The translations under genes were made by a program, and so were the position numbers. DNA of 64,000 nt, taken from positions 930,001-994,000 of the forward strand of contig JAOWBW010000388.1 of the NCBI GenBank assembly GCA_026119855.1. The letters run 5' to 3'. Positions 34,633 through 44,886 of this stretch are shown here, piece by piece. The first letter of the stretch is position 1; the number at the start of each line of letters is the position of its first letter. A model generated the notes under the pieces. That model searched no databases, was not told where the DNA came from, and saw only the letters and a list, made by a program, of their open reading frames with translations. The DNA is from Campanula takesimana (lineage: Eukaryota; Streptophyta; Magnoliopsida; Asterales; Campanulaceae).

Positions 34633-35444
34633 AACTGATAACAAGTTCTTTTTCAAACCTGGAATGTGGCTGACCCCGTGTAAATGTAAAACTCCATTGT
34701 TCGATGCACCTATTCTGATTGATGTCCCCCTTCAACTTGATTTTTAAAGGCTCGCCATCCGCCAGATAGACCTTTCTGAAATCACCGGAAGTATAATTCT
34801 CCATCTCATCTGTGCGTCCGCATGAATGGAATGATGCCCCCGAATCCAGTACCCATGAATCTAGTGCACTACTAACACTCAGAATCAGTACATCTTCACC
34901 CTCAAATGTGAATCCTTAACATCATCAAACTTCAATTTGTTCTTACCTGATGAAGCACTTAACGCAGTCAACGTTTCGCTCCAACTCCCTGTTAAGGACG
35001 TTAGCAATACCAAAGCATAAACCTCATCTGCAAATGTAATCTCCAATGCAATTCATTCAATGAGTCTATAAGATCCATATACTCATCGATATGCAAAGCT
35101 AATGATCCTCCATCTCCCATCCTCAAATTAAACATCCTTCGCATTAGGTCAACCTTGTTGACTGCAGACGGTGTTTCAAATCTCTCGGTCAAATAATCAA
35201 GTAGCTCTTTGGTGGTTTTAACCTTCTTGGTGGTCTTAGGTATACACTTTGCCAAAGTGGAGCTAATCACACCCAGGGTTTTCCAATCCATGATTTTCCA
35301 ATCTTCTTGTTTTTCGCCTTCCGGTTGGACTCCTTTGAGAGGTTTATAGAGATCCTTACCATAAAAAAGATCCTCTATCTGCATCCTCCAAAATGCAAAG
35401 TCAGACCCATCGAAATTCTCCGCCCCTTGTTTATCCTTGCCCAT
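34633..35444 (-). pseudogene. Copia-3 fragment: gag and protease
   Basis: On the minus strand a 147-codon frame from 35444 has a copia Gag N-terminus (FDGSDFAFWRMQIEDLFYG and a UBN2-like LTERFETPSAVNKVDLMRR stretch). It ends at a stop near 35001. Further down, about 34870-34640, a protease region reads VLDSGASFH. The element is cut at 34632 by the Tekay-like insertion and resumes at 25103. The Gag looks truncated, with no zinc knuckle found. Confidence 0.8.
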
Positions 35445-35501
35445 TCTTGACTGCTTGCAACCCTAGGATCGTCTAACCAGAGATCCTGATGCCAGTTGTT
35501 G

Positions 35502-35702
35502 TGGTATTGACTTTCCAAAACAAACAGACCGCAAGAAAATAATAGCACACACACACAAGCACAAGAACGATGAAACAAAGCAAAACAACAAAAGAAGAAA
35601 AAGAATTGTTTACCCAGTTCGTCAATTCGATTGACTACGTTTGGGGTCACTACCAAGCCAGGTTCTTGCACTAGAATATGTTAATGTTGTGTTACAACAA
35701 GT
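35502..35702 (-). repeat. Possible 5' LTR of Copia-3
   Basis: On the minus strand a stretch starting TGTTGTAACA and ending CCACAACA is followed after two bases by TGGCATCAGGATC, a poor match to the initiator-Met PBS. That is the right place and size for a short copia LTR, but the partner LTR is not in the window and the boundary is inferred. Confidence 0.4.
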
Positions 35703-36253
35703 TTGGGGCGAGCTATGCTTATATACTAACCTAGGAATAATTTCTAAACCCTAGACAGAGAAGGAATCCCGATATCAGCCTTATTTGGCCCAGTCCAGTT
35801 TCCCTGCCATGTGTGCGGCCGCACACTCTACCCTGTGTGGTTGCCCACTTTTCTTTAAAATGACCCTGAATATACCCTGACGGTTTGGGCGCGCACCCTA
35901 TTTCTGGGTGGCCGCACACTCTATCTGTGTTGTCTTGATTTCTTATTTTCGTCTCTGATCGCTAGTCTCCAGTTCGTCCTCTACTCCAGCAATACTCTCT
36001 CCCTCTCACTGTAAATAAGATTTTTGTTCTCGTTGCGAGGAATAAAAATATTAATTATTTATTAAAAAAATTTCTTTAAAAAGTAGGTGTTACGAGTATG
36101 AATGAGAAAAAAGTGAATAGGGAATAGTAAGTGAAAAAATTGTTGTAAGTATGATAAGCGTGTCTCATAAATAAAAAATTTCCCTTTTATGATGTCCTAT
36201 TTCAAAAAAAAAAAAAAAACATCTATTAAAACGTCCTATTTATTTAAAGTATA
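35703..36253. other. Intergenic sequence with GC-core motifs
   Basis: No gene. GTGCGGCCGCACAC (35813), GTGTGGTTGCCCAC (35834), GGGCGCGCACCC (35887) and GGGTGGCCGCACAC (35905) repeat the GC-core theme with 21- and 18-bp steps. From about 36100 to 36210 lies part of the Stowaway-like MITE core that also occurs at 38336 and 39084. Confidence 0.55.
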
Positions 36254-36459
36254 CTCCCTTCGTCCCAGCACAAGTAGAACCAGAGGAGCGGGAACAATAA
36301 TTAAGAGAAAGTAGTGAATATGTGGTAGAAAATGAAGAGAGAGAATGAGTGGGGTAAATAGTAGTGTTGGTTGAATAAAATGTGTGGTGGAAAGTGAAGA
36401 GAGAGAATGGGTTGAGTAAATAGTAGTGTTGGTTGAATAAAATGACGGGACAGAGGGAG
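36254..36459. mobile_element. Stowaway-like MITE (M1)
   Basis: 206 bp, ends CTCCCTTCGTCCC and GGGACAGAGGGAG, target TA on both sides. The interior has a direct repeat around GTAGTGTTGGTTGAATAAAATG. It sits about 350 bp beyond the stop codon of the UGT gene. Confidence 0.8.
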
Positions 36460-36461
36460 TA

Positions 36462-36808
36462 TATTTTTGAAGATTTCCCAATTTTTTAGGTCAAGGGTAA
36501 GGAAATAAATGAAATTAACCTTAAAAGATTGCGTGCCTTTAACTTTACCACACCACTAACTACTCTATTGTGGACTTTCTTATTCCTATTCCTCCTTTTA
36601 GTGTCACAACAATTAGTACATGTAGATACGAAAATTCAAATTTAATGGAAAGATGAGGCGGCCAATGTAAGTAAGATTCGTTGAATAAAATTATTTTTGA
36701 ACCATGTTAAGTTTCAGGTTGCAAATGTCCCCCCCCCCCCCACCCTTTTTATTTTTTATTTTTAATACAGCTAATAGCCTAATACTGACTATTTAAGAAA
36801 AGAAAACA
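36462..36808. other. 3' flank of the UGT gene
   Basis: No further gene; AT-rich with a C-run near 36730-36741. It would hold the UGT 3' UTR and polyadenylation signals (minus strand), which I cannot place with confidence. Confidence 0.4.
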
Positions 36809-38245
36809 TCAATAACGGAATATTCGCTGCTTACTTTGAAGATAATCCAATAAACTATCAACATACTTGTCTTGCCTGTCCACATCCCCAAACAACCCTC
36901 TCATTTCTTTAACATTCTCCCTATAGATCTTCCCCTCTTCCTCTACCACCACAAACCTCAATGACTCGGCCACTGAGTCACTCGTAAACGACCCATCCAA
37001 CTCGTTCCGAGGTATCGAGTATCCCAACATCTTCCTCTCCAAAACCCTAGCATTCAACCCTTGATCAGCCAAGAAAGTCAGAAGAATTAAAGGCCTTTCA
37101 AACATTATAGCTTCCACCACAGAACTCCACCCGGAGTGAGTCAAGAACCCACCCACTGAGTCATGACTCAGTATCTTGAGTTGAGGTGCCCAACTCGTGC
37201 AAACCACCCCACGTCCTTTTGTTCTCTCTTCAAACCCTTCTGGCAGTTCAACCACTTCAGTATCAGTTAGCCCACGTTGCTTCCTCAAAACCCAAAAGAA
37301 TGGTAATCCGGATTGCTCTAAACCGAAAGCGATTCGACTCAGTTCATCTAGACTCGGTTTCGCTTCGCTCCCAAACGCCACATAGATCACCGTACCTTTT
37401 GCTTGCAGGTCAAGCCACTCTTTTATCTCCTTCCACTCACCCTCCTTGTCTCCGGCATCATATGCAGTAGTCGGAAGTTGACCTACTGGGATCACCGGCT
37501 TCTGGTGAAGGGTTTCAAGAACCTGAAACCATTCACCGTCGAAGTCGGTACACCCCCTCACGACTACAACATCGCAGTCGCGAAGTGACACCCCGGCTCG
37601 ATAGACATCGGTGAACTTATCACCCTCTTGGGCTATGCTATGATCGAAAATGCGCATAACCTCAAACATCTTAAACGCAACACTAGATTCAAACGGGAAC
37701 CAATCCGGAGGAACAGTAAAATCCTCCGGTTTGGTCCGAGGATTTTCCGAGCCAACCATGGCTTCGGAAGATCCCCAAAACCCCAAAAAAGCAGCAATGA
37801 AAATACTGAAAAAAGCGGATGAAATATTGAGATCGGAAGCTATGGAGGGAACCCAAAATGGTGCAAAGTCGAAAAACACCCAATCCGGAGATGATGATTT
37901 TAGAAAGCTAGTCACCGGATCTTTAAGACCGTCATAGGCTAGTTTAAGGTACTTGACTTCATGGTATGGTAGATCGGAAGTGGCTTCGGCTTCTTTTGGG
38001 AGGTTTTCGATGGCGGGAAGAGGAATTTTGACAAAATTAATGAAGGGGATTAAGTTTGGAGGAAGTTTGGGAAGGCGATCGATGTTTTTCGGAGAGGAAA
38101 TGAAGGAGATTTTGTGACCTTTTTGTGCTATGAGTTTGGAGAGTTCTAGGAATGGGATCATGTGACCAAAGGCTAACCATGGAAACATTACTATGTGAAG
38201 CTTAGCTTCTTTGGCCATTGATGATGAAGGTGTTGATGACTCCAT
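36809..38245 (-). CDS. UDP-glycosyltransferase, UGT91-like
   Basis: A complete intronless 478-residue plant family 1 glycosyltransferase, expected to be cytosolic and to transfer a sugar from a UDP-sugar to a small molecule or to an existing sugar on it. The N-terminal WLAFGH motif places the catalytic His at residue 28; the partner Asp is likely D126 in WVFFDFAPFW. The 44-residue PSPG donor box spans 352-395 with HSGWSS and a final Q, a residue often linked to UDP-glucose use but not decisive. The IPRNELDGSFTSDSV tail and WLAFGHMIPF start fit the UGT91 group. Characterised UGT91s often add a second sugar to flavonoid, terpenoid or saponin glycosides; the substrate here is unknown. No stop or frameshift. 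The Met at 38245 is the first in frame; a second Met lies at residue 10. A 65-bp identical copy of part of it flanks Copia-1. Confidence 0.9.
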   Translation of the reverse strand: MESSTPSSSMAKEAKLHIVMFPWLAFGHMIPFLELSKLIAQKGHKISFISSPKNIDRLPKLPPNLIPFINFVKIPLPAIENLPKEAEATSDLPYHEVKYLKLAYDGLKDPVTSFLKSSSPDWVFFDFAPFWVPSIASDLNISSAFFSIFIAAFLGFWGSSEAMVGSENPRTKPEDFTVPPDWFPFESSVAFKMFEVMRIFDHSIAQEGDKFTDVYRAGVSLRDCDVVVVRGCTDFDGEWFQVLETLHQKPVIPVGQLPTTAYDAGDKEGEWKEIKEWLDLQAKGTVIYVAFGSEAKPSLDELSRIAFGLEQSGLPFFWVLRKQRGLTDTEVVELPEGFEERTKGRGVVCTSWAPQLKILSHDSVGGFLTHSGWSSVVEAIMFERPLILLTFLADQGLNARVLERKMLGYSIPRNELDGSFTSDSVAESLRFVVVEEEGKIYRENVKEMRGLFGDVDRQDKYVDSLLDYLQSKQRIFRY

Positions 38246-38290
38246 ATGGTCTATGGAAATGTTGGAACTGAAACGGGTATAGTTGTTGTA

Positions 38291-38297
38291 ATATATA
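38291..38297 (-). promoter_or_regulatory. Candidate TATA box of the UGT gene
   Basis: TATATAT on either strand, about 45 bp upstream of the start codon. This implies a short leader. A Stowaway-like MITE begins only about 40 bp further upstream, so the proximal promoter is partly MITE sequence. Confidence 0.5.
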
Positions 38298-38335
38298 ACC
38301 TTTGTATTCCTCCTTGTAAGTAATTATATATCATA

Positions 38336-38567
38336 CTCTCTATGTGCCGGACTAAGGTTCTGAGTTACACGGAGATTAAGAAAAAGTAAATGTTGTGAGT
38401 ATGAAAAGTGAAATAGGAAAAAGTATGAGAGAGAAAGTGGGTAAAAAGTTTTTGTTGTGGGAATGACAAGTGGGTCTCATTGTCCATTTTAGATAATAAA
38501 GCAATTAAAAACCTTAGTCTGGGACAAACAAAAAAAAACGTAATAACCTTAGTTGGAACGGAAGGAG
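38336..38567. mobile_element. Degenerate Stowaway-like MITE (M2) in the UGT promoter
   Basis: Ends CTCTCTATGTGCCGG and, inverted, CTCCTTCCGTTCCAA, with TA on each side. The interior shares GAGATTAAG...TTGTGAGTAT...AAAGTG with 39084-39362 and, inverted, with 42511-42758. More decayed than the others. Confidence 0.65.
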
Positions 38568-39083
38568 TACATAATTATTTTTTAATAAATTTGTTTGAAA
38601 ATTCGGTCAATATCTTAGAGAAAAAAAAAAAAAAAAAAAAAAGGGAAATGGTCAAATTTAGTGTAACCGCAGTAGCGAAGCTATCACCAGTTCTTGGTCC
38701 GAAAATGTTAGTCGCATTTTTATTTTTGTTTAGTGGAAATCTAAAACATGGAACTAGTTAATTATATTACTCTCGGTCTCAAATGTATCTTTTTACTTAT
38801 CTTATCGTTGTTACAAATGAACTTGACCAATAATTTTAGTTTGATTTATTTATTTTAATGAAAAGTTAAATATAGATAGTATTGTTGATTTTTATTTATT
38901 TTTATTTTTATTATTATTTTGAAGCAAAGTAAAATCTTATGGTATTCCAAGCAAACATCGAGATGACACATTACAAAATTTGGAGGCTCATCCCAAATAC
39001 AACCAATAATTGTACCAATCTTGATTTTCTTTCAACAAACAGTGAAATTTATGGTGTTCGACAACTGTATTGCAATTATACTA

Positions 39084-39362
39084 CTCCCTCCGTCTCAGAT
39101 AATATGTCTACCCTCCCCCATTCGCACAGAGATTAAGAAATAGTGGAAGTGATGTAAGTGTTGTGAGTATAAAAGTAAAGTGGGAGAGAGAATTAATGAG
39201 TGGAGTGAATAGTAAGTTGATTGGTGTTGTGAGTATAAAGTAAGTAGGAGAGAGAATGAGTGGGAAGAATAGTAAAAACAAAGTGGTCATTTTAGAAAGT
39301 GGACATATACTCTAGGACAGACTAAAAAGGAAAGGTAGACATATACTCTGGGACGGATGAAG
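39084..39362. mobile_element. Stowaway-like MITE (M3)
   Basis: 279 bp, CTCCCTCCGTCTCAG...GGACGGATGAAG with TA flanks. Contains an internal partial duplication: GTGTTGTGAGTATAAA appears twice. Confidence 0.75.
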
Positions 39363-39439
39363 TATGAATTGACGTGTGGACGCCAACCAAGCTTCCCAAA
39401 CACAACAAAATTAAGAAGTTGCGAAAAACAAAATTGTAA

Positions 39440-39560
39440 ATCATAATCCAAGGCTCTCAACAAAAAGAGAGGAAATATTAGGCTCTCAACAAGTAGAGAA
39501 AACACAAGGCTCTCAACAAGGAGAGAACACACAAGGCTCTCAACCAACGGAGAGAAATTA
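39440..39560. repeat. Four degenerate units of about 29-37 bp, AGGCTCTCAACAA
   Basis: Units with AGGCTCTCAACMA and AGAGA recur four times. On the minus strand they read as a short Leu/Val/Ser repeat, which I take as a by-product rather than a protein. Confidence 0.7.
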
Positions 39561-39652
39561 TAGTATTCGATTTTATTAAGCATCAAATACAAAGAAACAA
39601 AAAGGGAAATTTGAACATGAAATTCTAATTTAACATTTATTTATTAACAAAA

Positions 39653-39712
39653 TCAACAACACAATTGTTTGTAATCTCAACAAATTAAGATTACAAACAA
39701 TTGTGTTGTTGA
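39653..39712. repeat. Perfect 25-bp inverted repeat with 10-nt loop
   Basis: The arm CAACAACACAATTGTTTGTA plus ATCT is matched exactly by its inverted copy; the loop is CAACAAATTA. It stands alone between M3 and the CACTA end and belongs to no element I can delimit. Confidence 0.85.
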
Positions 39713-39865
39713 AGAACAACCACAAAATATGTAAGAGAAAGACGATCCAAAAATATGTCTGATGAAGAAGACGACAAGGGAGAGACAACGGTTATGAGAG
39801 GAGTGTTTCTTCCTCTTTTCAGAGAAGAATAGATGTTTTAGATTTTTATTTGTCTAATTATATCA

Positions 39866-40105
39866 CACTACAAGAAAAAAGGGCTATAATGGCATCAAGT
39901 TAGTGACATTACGTAAGTTAATGACATTGAATGTTTATATAGTGACATTTAATTTATAGTATCATTAGATTGTATCTATTTAATGTCAAATGACAATATA
40001 TATCTAATTTATTGTGTCATTTATTGAAAATGACACTACATAATGAATACAGTGACATCCAAAATTTAGACACTAAGTGAGGCTAATTCAAATAATAGTG
40101 TCATT
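39866..40105 (+). repeat. CACTA left terminus and subterminal repeats
   Basis: Starts with the CACTA motif; AGTGACAT/AATGACA-type hexamers and their complements recur every 15-30 bp up to the hAT-like insertion and continue beyond it to about 40740. Confidence 0.8.
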
Positions 40106-40562
40106 TAGGGATGGCCAAACCGGACCGGAACCGGAAAACCGGACCGGAAAAGCCCGGAACCGGAGCAAACCGGGGAGTAAACCGGAACCGGAGTAACCGG
40201 AACCGTGGTAAGCGCGGGCCGGTTCAGGGTCACATATATGGCGAACCGGAACCGGACCGGAACCGGATCGGCATTTCCATTAAAAAAAATAAAAATCCCT
40301 TATTTTTCAATAAATTTTAACATGTTTATTCATTAGTGTATTATAAAATAAAAATCTCTTGTCTTTTAATAAATTTTAACATGTTTATTCATTATTGTAT
40401 GATAAAAAAAAATAAAAAAAGGTAGCGTGGACTGAACCGGAACCGGATTGTGATGACCGGAACCGGTGTAAGCGCGGGCCGGTTCAGGGTCACATATATG
40501 CTGAACCGGAACCGGCGGTTCCGAACCGGAACCGGGCCCGGAACCGGTTTTGGTCATCCCTA
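40106..40562. mobile_element. hAT-like MITE rich in ACCGGA
   Basis: 457 bp with inverted ends TAGGGATGGCCAAACCGG and TAGGGATGACCAAAACCGG and a perfect 8-bp duplication GTGTCATT (40098-40105 and 40563-40570), the hAT size. The two end blocks are (ACCGGAACCGG)-rich and share GGGCCGGTTCAGGGTCAC; the middle is a 62-bp AT-rich direct repeat (CAATAAATTTTAACATG type). It has no real gene; the reading frames over it only reflect the hexamers. Confidence 0.9.
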
Positions 40563-40570
40563 GTGTCATT

Positions 40571-42290
40571 GATATATAATGCCACATAAATTTCAAATTA
40601 AATATAGTGGCACTAGTTAATTTCTTATTTTTATTAATAAATCAATTTTATAGCTACCTTATTCATTAAAATAAATATAAATATAAATAGAATGGCAACA
40701 AAATCACTATGGTGCTTAACAAAAAATTATGATGTCAATTTGCTCATAATTTAGTCAAACTTCATTTAATTTGAGTTGATTATTAAAAATAAAATGAGCT
40801 GGAAAGTAGGGCGTGTATGCAGAAAACTAAAAGTTTAATTGTAAAAGCCCATGTGCAGATGTGCTGTTTACTTTTAATGAGTTTTTGGGGAATTAGGCCA
40901 CCAAAGTTTTGTCGGCAGAGAAGTAATCGTGGTCTTCATCGATTCAATGGTATTTTCTTCTTTTACATGTATTGATAATTATTTTGTTTAGAATTCAAAG
41001 TTTTGACCAATATTGATGAAGTGGGGACTCAAGCAACTGATGCAATGCACACGAAACACCTTATCAAAAAGAGAAATTTAATTATAAATAAATGTGGTAG
41101 GTTATATGATATTGTATGATGTTGGTTCATTCATATATGTAATCATTGTTTGTTTTCCAACTTATTATAACAAGAAACATATAATCTTGATTAACAAATA
41201 TGATAATTTCAAATATATAATCTTGAGTAAGTGGTATTCCTCTAATGTACAACTTATCATTAACCTCGTTTGGCAAATCATCGAAACAACTTAACTCGTT
41301 ATATAACATGTTTAATTAACTCATTATATATAATCTTGATTAGAAATATAACACCATAATTCATTAATTTAACATAGTATATGCACATCATAATATCGTT
41401 TGTTAGTTGATAAATACAGTGGTATCACTTTAACCTAATAAATGTGATAGGTTATATATGATATTGTATGATGCATTATAACATGTTTAATTACCTCTTT
41501 AAATATAATCTTGATTAGAAACATAACACCACAATCATTTGTTAGGGGATTATAAATAAAGTGGTATCACATAAATGTGATAGGTTATATGATATTGTAT
41601 GATCCAATATGACGTTTGTTACTTGTCATGTCTAAGTGTACAAATTTTGCTCAATTAACAACACAATTCAATAATTTAACATAGCATATGCGTATCATTA
41701 ATATCGTGTTGCAAATCATCGAAGAACACCTTCATTTTGACATGTCGCATGAATATACACGAGCATAGGGCTTTATATCGTGTGCTTTAATACGACATGT
41801 GTGACAACATGTCGTATGAACTATACACGACCTGTTCATATGCATTTCGTGTATGTTTGTGTGACAGAGTATAGTATATTTTATATAAATTCACACGACT
41901 GGACATTTTATACAATTGGTCTATCTCGTGTATTAGTACACGACATGAAGCCTTCAAGTCGTCCTTTTGCACACGACACGCGAAGGGTAGTTTTGCTATT
42001 ATTGGTGCCTTGTATGTAGTATGCCTTGTATATAGAATTTACCATTGATGATTGTGATATTTGTCTTGACTCAAAAGATTGCACAAGCTGTAGTAGAGGT
42101 ACCCAATGTGTTTTTCATTTAAAAAAAAAATATTTCTACTAAACATGCAAATAAAATGCAACCTTAATTCAATTAAACTGCACCCCTAGTGCATATAAAG
42201 TTCACTCCTAATGCATATTAAGTACACCCCTAATGCATTTATACTAATTATAAAGTAATTGATATACCAGTTAATTAAAACAATTATACT
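40571..42290. other. CACTA interior, non-coding, with dispersed repeats
   Basis: No gene recognised. A phrase like AATGTGATAGGTTATATGA followed by TATTGTATGAT occurs at about 41090, 41440 and 41573, with TAACATGTTTAATTA and ATATAATCTTGATTAGAAA phrases nearby. A further set, CGTGTA/ACACGAC phrases, runs from 41750 to 41990. Confidence 0.5.
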
Positions 42291-42293
42291 CAC

Positions 42294-42411
42294 CTTGTTA
42301 GGCAACCAATGAAACAACAAAACAACTCACAATACACGCGAGAGACGTGATCAAAGTGGTCACGCCGATCCTGCCACCTAAATTGCGCATGACGGCGGGA
42401 AAATCTGCCAT
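42294..42411 (-). other. Candidate first exon or captured gene fragment
   Basis: On the minus strand an ATG at 42411 opens 37 codons starting MADFPAVMRNLGG with a hydrophobic tail, ending in a TAA just before a consensus splice donor (CAAG/GTGAGTA, exon end 42294). A second frame (from 42547) is open through the donor. The GC content and codon look differ from the AT-rich surroundings. It may be a host exon trapped in the CACTA element, or an uORF-bearing exon. I do not recognise the product. Confidence 0.3.
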
Positions 42412-42510
42412 AACTACAGATGGATGAAGATATTTGGAGAAACTGGAGAAAATTTTGGTTGAGAACTTCTGCCTTTGAACTCGAACAAGCTAATAATGTG
42501 TGGATATATA

Positions 42511-42758
42511 CTCCCTTCATCCCATTCGAATTAGGATAAATTTCCATTTTGGTGTCCCATTCGAATTAGGAAAACCCAATAATGGAAGTGTTTTATTTAA
42601 TGGGACCCACATTTACACTCACAACAACTTTCCATTCATTATTCTCTACCCCATTTTCTCTTTCCTATTTCACTTTTCATACTCACAACACCTACTTCAC
42701 TAACACTTTTTCCTTAATCCCCAACCCAAAAATCCTAATTCGGGCGGGACAGAGGGAG
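42511..42758. mobile_element. Stowaway-like MITE (M4)
   Basis: 248 bp, CTCCCTTCATCCCATTCG...GGCGGGACAGAGGGAG with TA flanks. The core is the inverse of M2/M3. An extra TCCCATTCGAATTAGGA repeat sits in the left arm. It abuts the candidate exon upstream. Confidence 0.8.
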
Positions 42759-42760
42759 TA

Positions 42761-43584
42761 TATATATATATATATTACTACATTTTTACGTAAAAATTTC
42801 GTAATGAGCTAAGTCATGACCCACTTATTAAGTACTACTAATAAGGAAGAAAAACTAGAGGTGACGAAACTCTAAGCAAAAAGTTGAGCCAAAAGACGAA
42901 GAAAAGGTTGCTAGGAAGGAAATCAAGGGCAACTAAATCAAAAAAACAAGTGGCAACCCCATTCTTCACTCAATGACATCAACGGCTCAGAATTGAAAAA
43001 CCTTCAAATTATACTACAATTTTACCCCTCTATCCATTTCTTTTAACTTTCTCTACCAATGTCAATCCAGCATTTACATACATTTGAATCAAATTCTTGC
43101 ATTTTCCAGGGAAAAAGATATTCAATTTTTTATATCGTCGGTTCGGTCCAACCAAAGTATTCAAGGAATTCAATTCAAATGTAGAGCTGTTAGTTGGGGT
43201 TAAATTAGAATAATGCATGTATCGACGTCAGCCCATATCAGCATGAGTCCAATCAACAATCAAGAACCCGGATGAGGTTATTCATCAAACGAGAAACCCA
43301 CACCAACCTCTCTCTTTTTTTTTTATTATTATTAATGGCAGAAACAATGTTGCCCTAATAATGGTGGAGGGGAGGGAAAGATGGAGGAGTTTGTTGCATT
43401 TTGTTATATTTTTCAAATCACAGATGAAAGTGTATCATGGGAAATGTGTGGTGGACACGGGGAAAGGCGAAGGCTCCCATTGTTTTCACAATGAGTAGGA
43501 TAACATATGCGCTCTAACGTCGGTGATATGATCACAACAACGTGATGCACGTGTTTCTCCCGGGACGGAGGGTTGTGGTGTGAT
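42761..43584. other. Intervening sequence, no gene seen
   Basis: AT-rich; short frames only. The last bases before 43590 are the left GTGCG duplication (43585-43589) of the LARD-like element. Confidence 0.4.
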
Positions 43585-43589
43585 GTGCG

Positions 43590-44870
43590 TGTTAGACTTT
43601 TATTTGGGCTTACCATTAATTGTGGATTTATTTGTTTTAATAAAACGGGTTAACTATTATAGTCCTATTGAGTAGAACAATGCACGATAAGCCCAATTGA
43701 TAACATGATCTATTTATGGGCTTGTGCACACTTTATTGTATAATGTGGGTTGTATTTAAGTGTAGGCTTTAGCCCAATTTGAGTCCGTGATGGAAGGGAC
43801 ACAAATTGGAGTTCCTATTGAATAAGAGTATTAAAGTCTTTATGGAACATGGTTATTAGTTTCCTTAAAGGAAAAGAATTGCTAGGTCCCTTTCCCACTC
43901 TAAAACCCTGGGCCTATATATATTGGTTATTCCATTAAGCCATTGTCCATAGCAAAGAGTAGGGAAAGAAGATCTAGTAGCCGTCTCCGTTCTTGTTCAA
44001 ATTATCGCTTTTGCCTAGCTTAACAAGATGACGAATTCGGGTACGTAATTTATTTTAGAGGTGGTCTCCCATGAGAACAAGGGGATCCGTCTCATGCATG
44101 AGACGGGTCGCCCCATGACCCATGGGCCGAACCCGCCACGTGGCAACCCACCATTGGCCGAATTTTTTTTTTTTTTTTTTTTTTGGCTTTTCAGTGGTTT
44201 AGCAAAAAATAATAGTTACCATCTCTTAAAGTAACATTGTTCATAAGTAAACGTAATACTTGTTTTAAAAAAACAAAAGCTCGTTTTTACCCATTTGAAA
44301 AGTAATAACTTATGTATATGAATGTAATAGTAAGTTTATACAAATAAATGTAACACTTTGATTGACGAAATTGTAACAGATTTCTATAGATAATGTAATA
44401 CTTTTACATGTATCATGATAAATTTGACCCCATTGTAACTTATTGTTTGAAAACAAATAGATATCTATACATATGTATTACAATTATTTACAAATACTAT
44501 TACATATAAATAACACGTTTGTTACATTTTAGTTATAATAAGTATTACTTTTGGCAAACGAAGAAAACATAGGAATAACACTATTACTTTAAAGAGATGG
44601 TAACTATTACTTTAAGAGATGGTAACTTTACTTTTCACAAACCGAAAAAAAACCAAAAAAAAAAATATAAAAATTTTAAAAAAAAAAAAAAAATATATAT
44701 ATATTTTTTTTTTGGGCCAATGAGGGGCTGCCACGTGGCAGGGTCCCCCCATGGGTCCTGGAGCAGGGTTGTGGGTCGGGTAATGGGTCAAAAAAATGAC
44801 CCGTCTCACCAATGAGACGGGTTGGAGTGTTCTCACACAAGTTTTTGTCTTTATTTTATTATGTGTTCTA
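43590..44870 (+). repeat. 5' LTR of the LARD-like element (split by MULE copy B)
   Basis: Matches 50547-51026 apart from the 801-bp MULE insertion and its duplication. The last 33 bases of the LTR (equivalent to 51027-51059) are missing next to the PBS. The TATA-like CCTATATATATTGG lies at about 43912-43925. Confidence 0.85.
44058..44849 (+). mobile_element. MULE-like non-autonomous element, copy B
   Basis: 792 bp, with a perfect 9-bp duplication TTTATTTTA (44049-44057 and 44850-44858). The empty site is visible in the partner LTR near 51008-51016. Nearly identical to copy A, so both moved recently or one is the direct source family of the other. Confidence 0.95.
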
Positions 44871-44874
44871 GTAT

Positions 44875-44886
44875 TGGTATCATAGC
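44875..44886 (+). other. Primer-binding site of the LARD-like element
   Basis: TGGTATCATAGC, one mismatch from the initiator-Met PBS TGGTATCAGAGC, shortly after the truncated 5' LTR. Confidence 0.75.

Noticed and set aside
37186..37937. Plus-strand frames opposite the UGT gene
   Set aside because: Shadow frames of the intact minus-strand UGT, which has all family motifs.
39287..39592. 101-codon minus-strand frame with Leu/Val/Ser repeats as a secreted repeat protein
   Set aside because: Arises from the AGGCTCTCAACAA tandem units and runs into a MITE; no signal peptide or conserved flank.
40111..40596. Short Arg/Asn/Pro- and Gly/Pro-rich frames on both strands
   Set aside because: They are translations of the ACCGGA hexamers in the hAT-like MITE.
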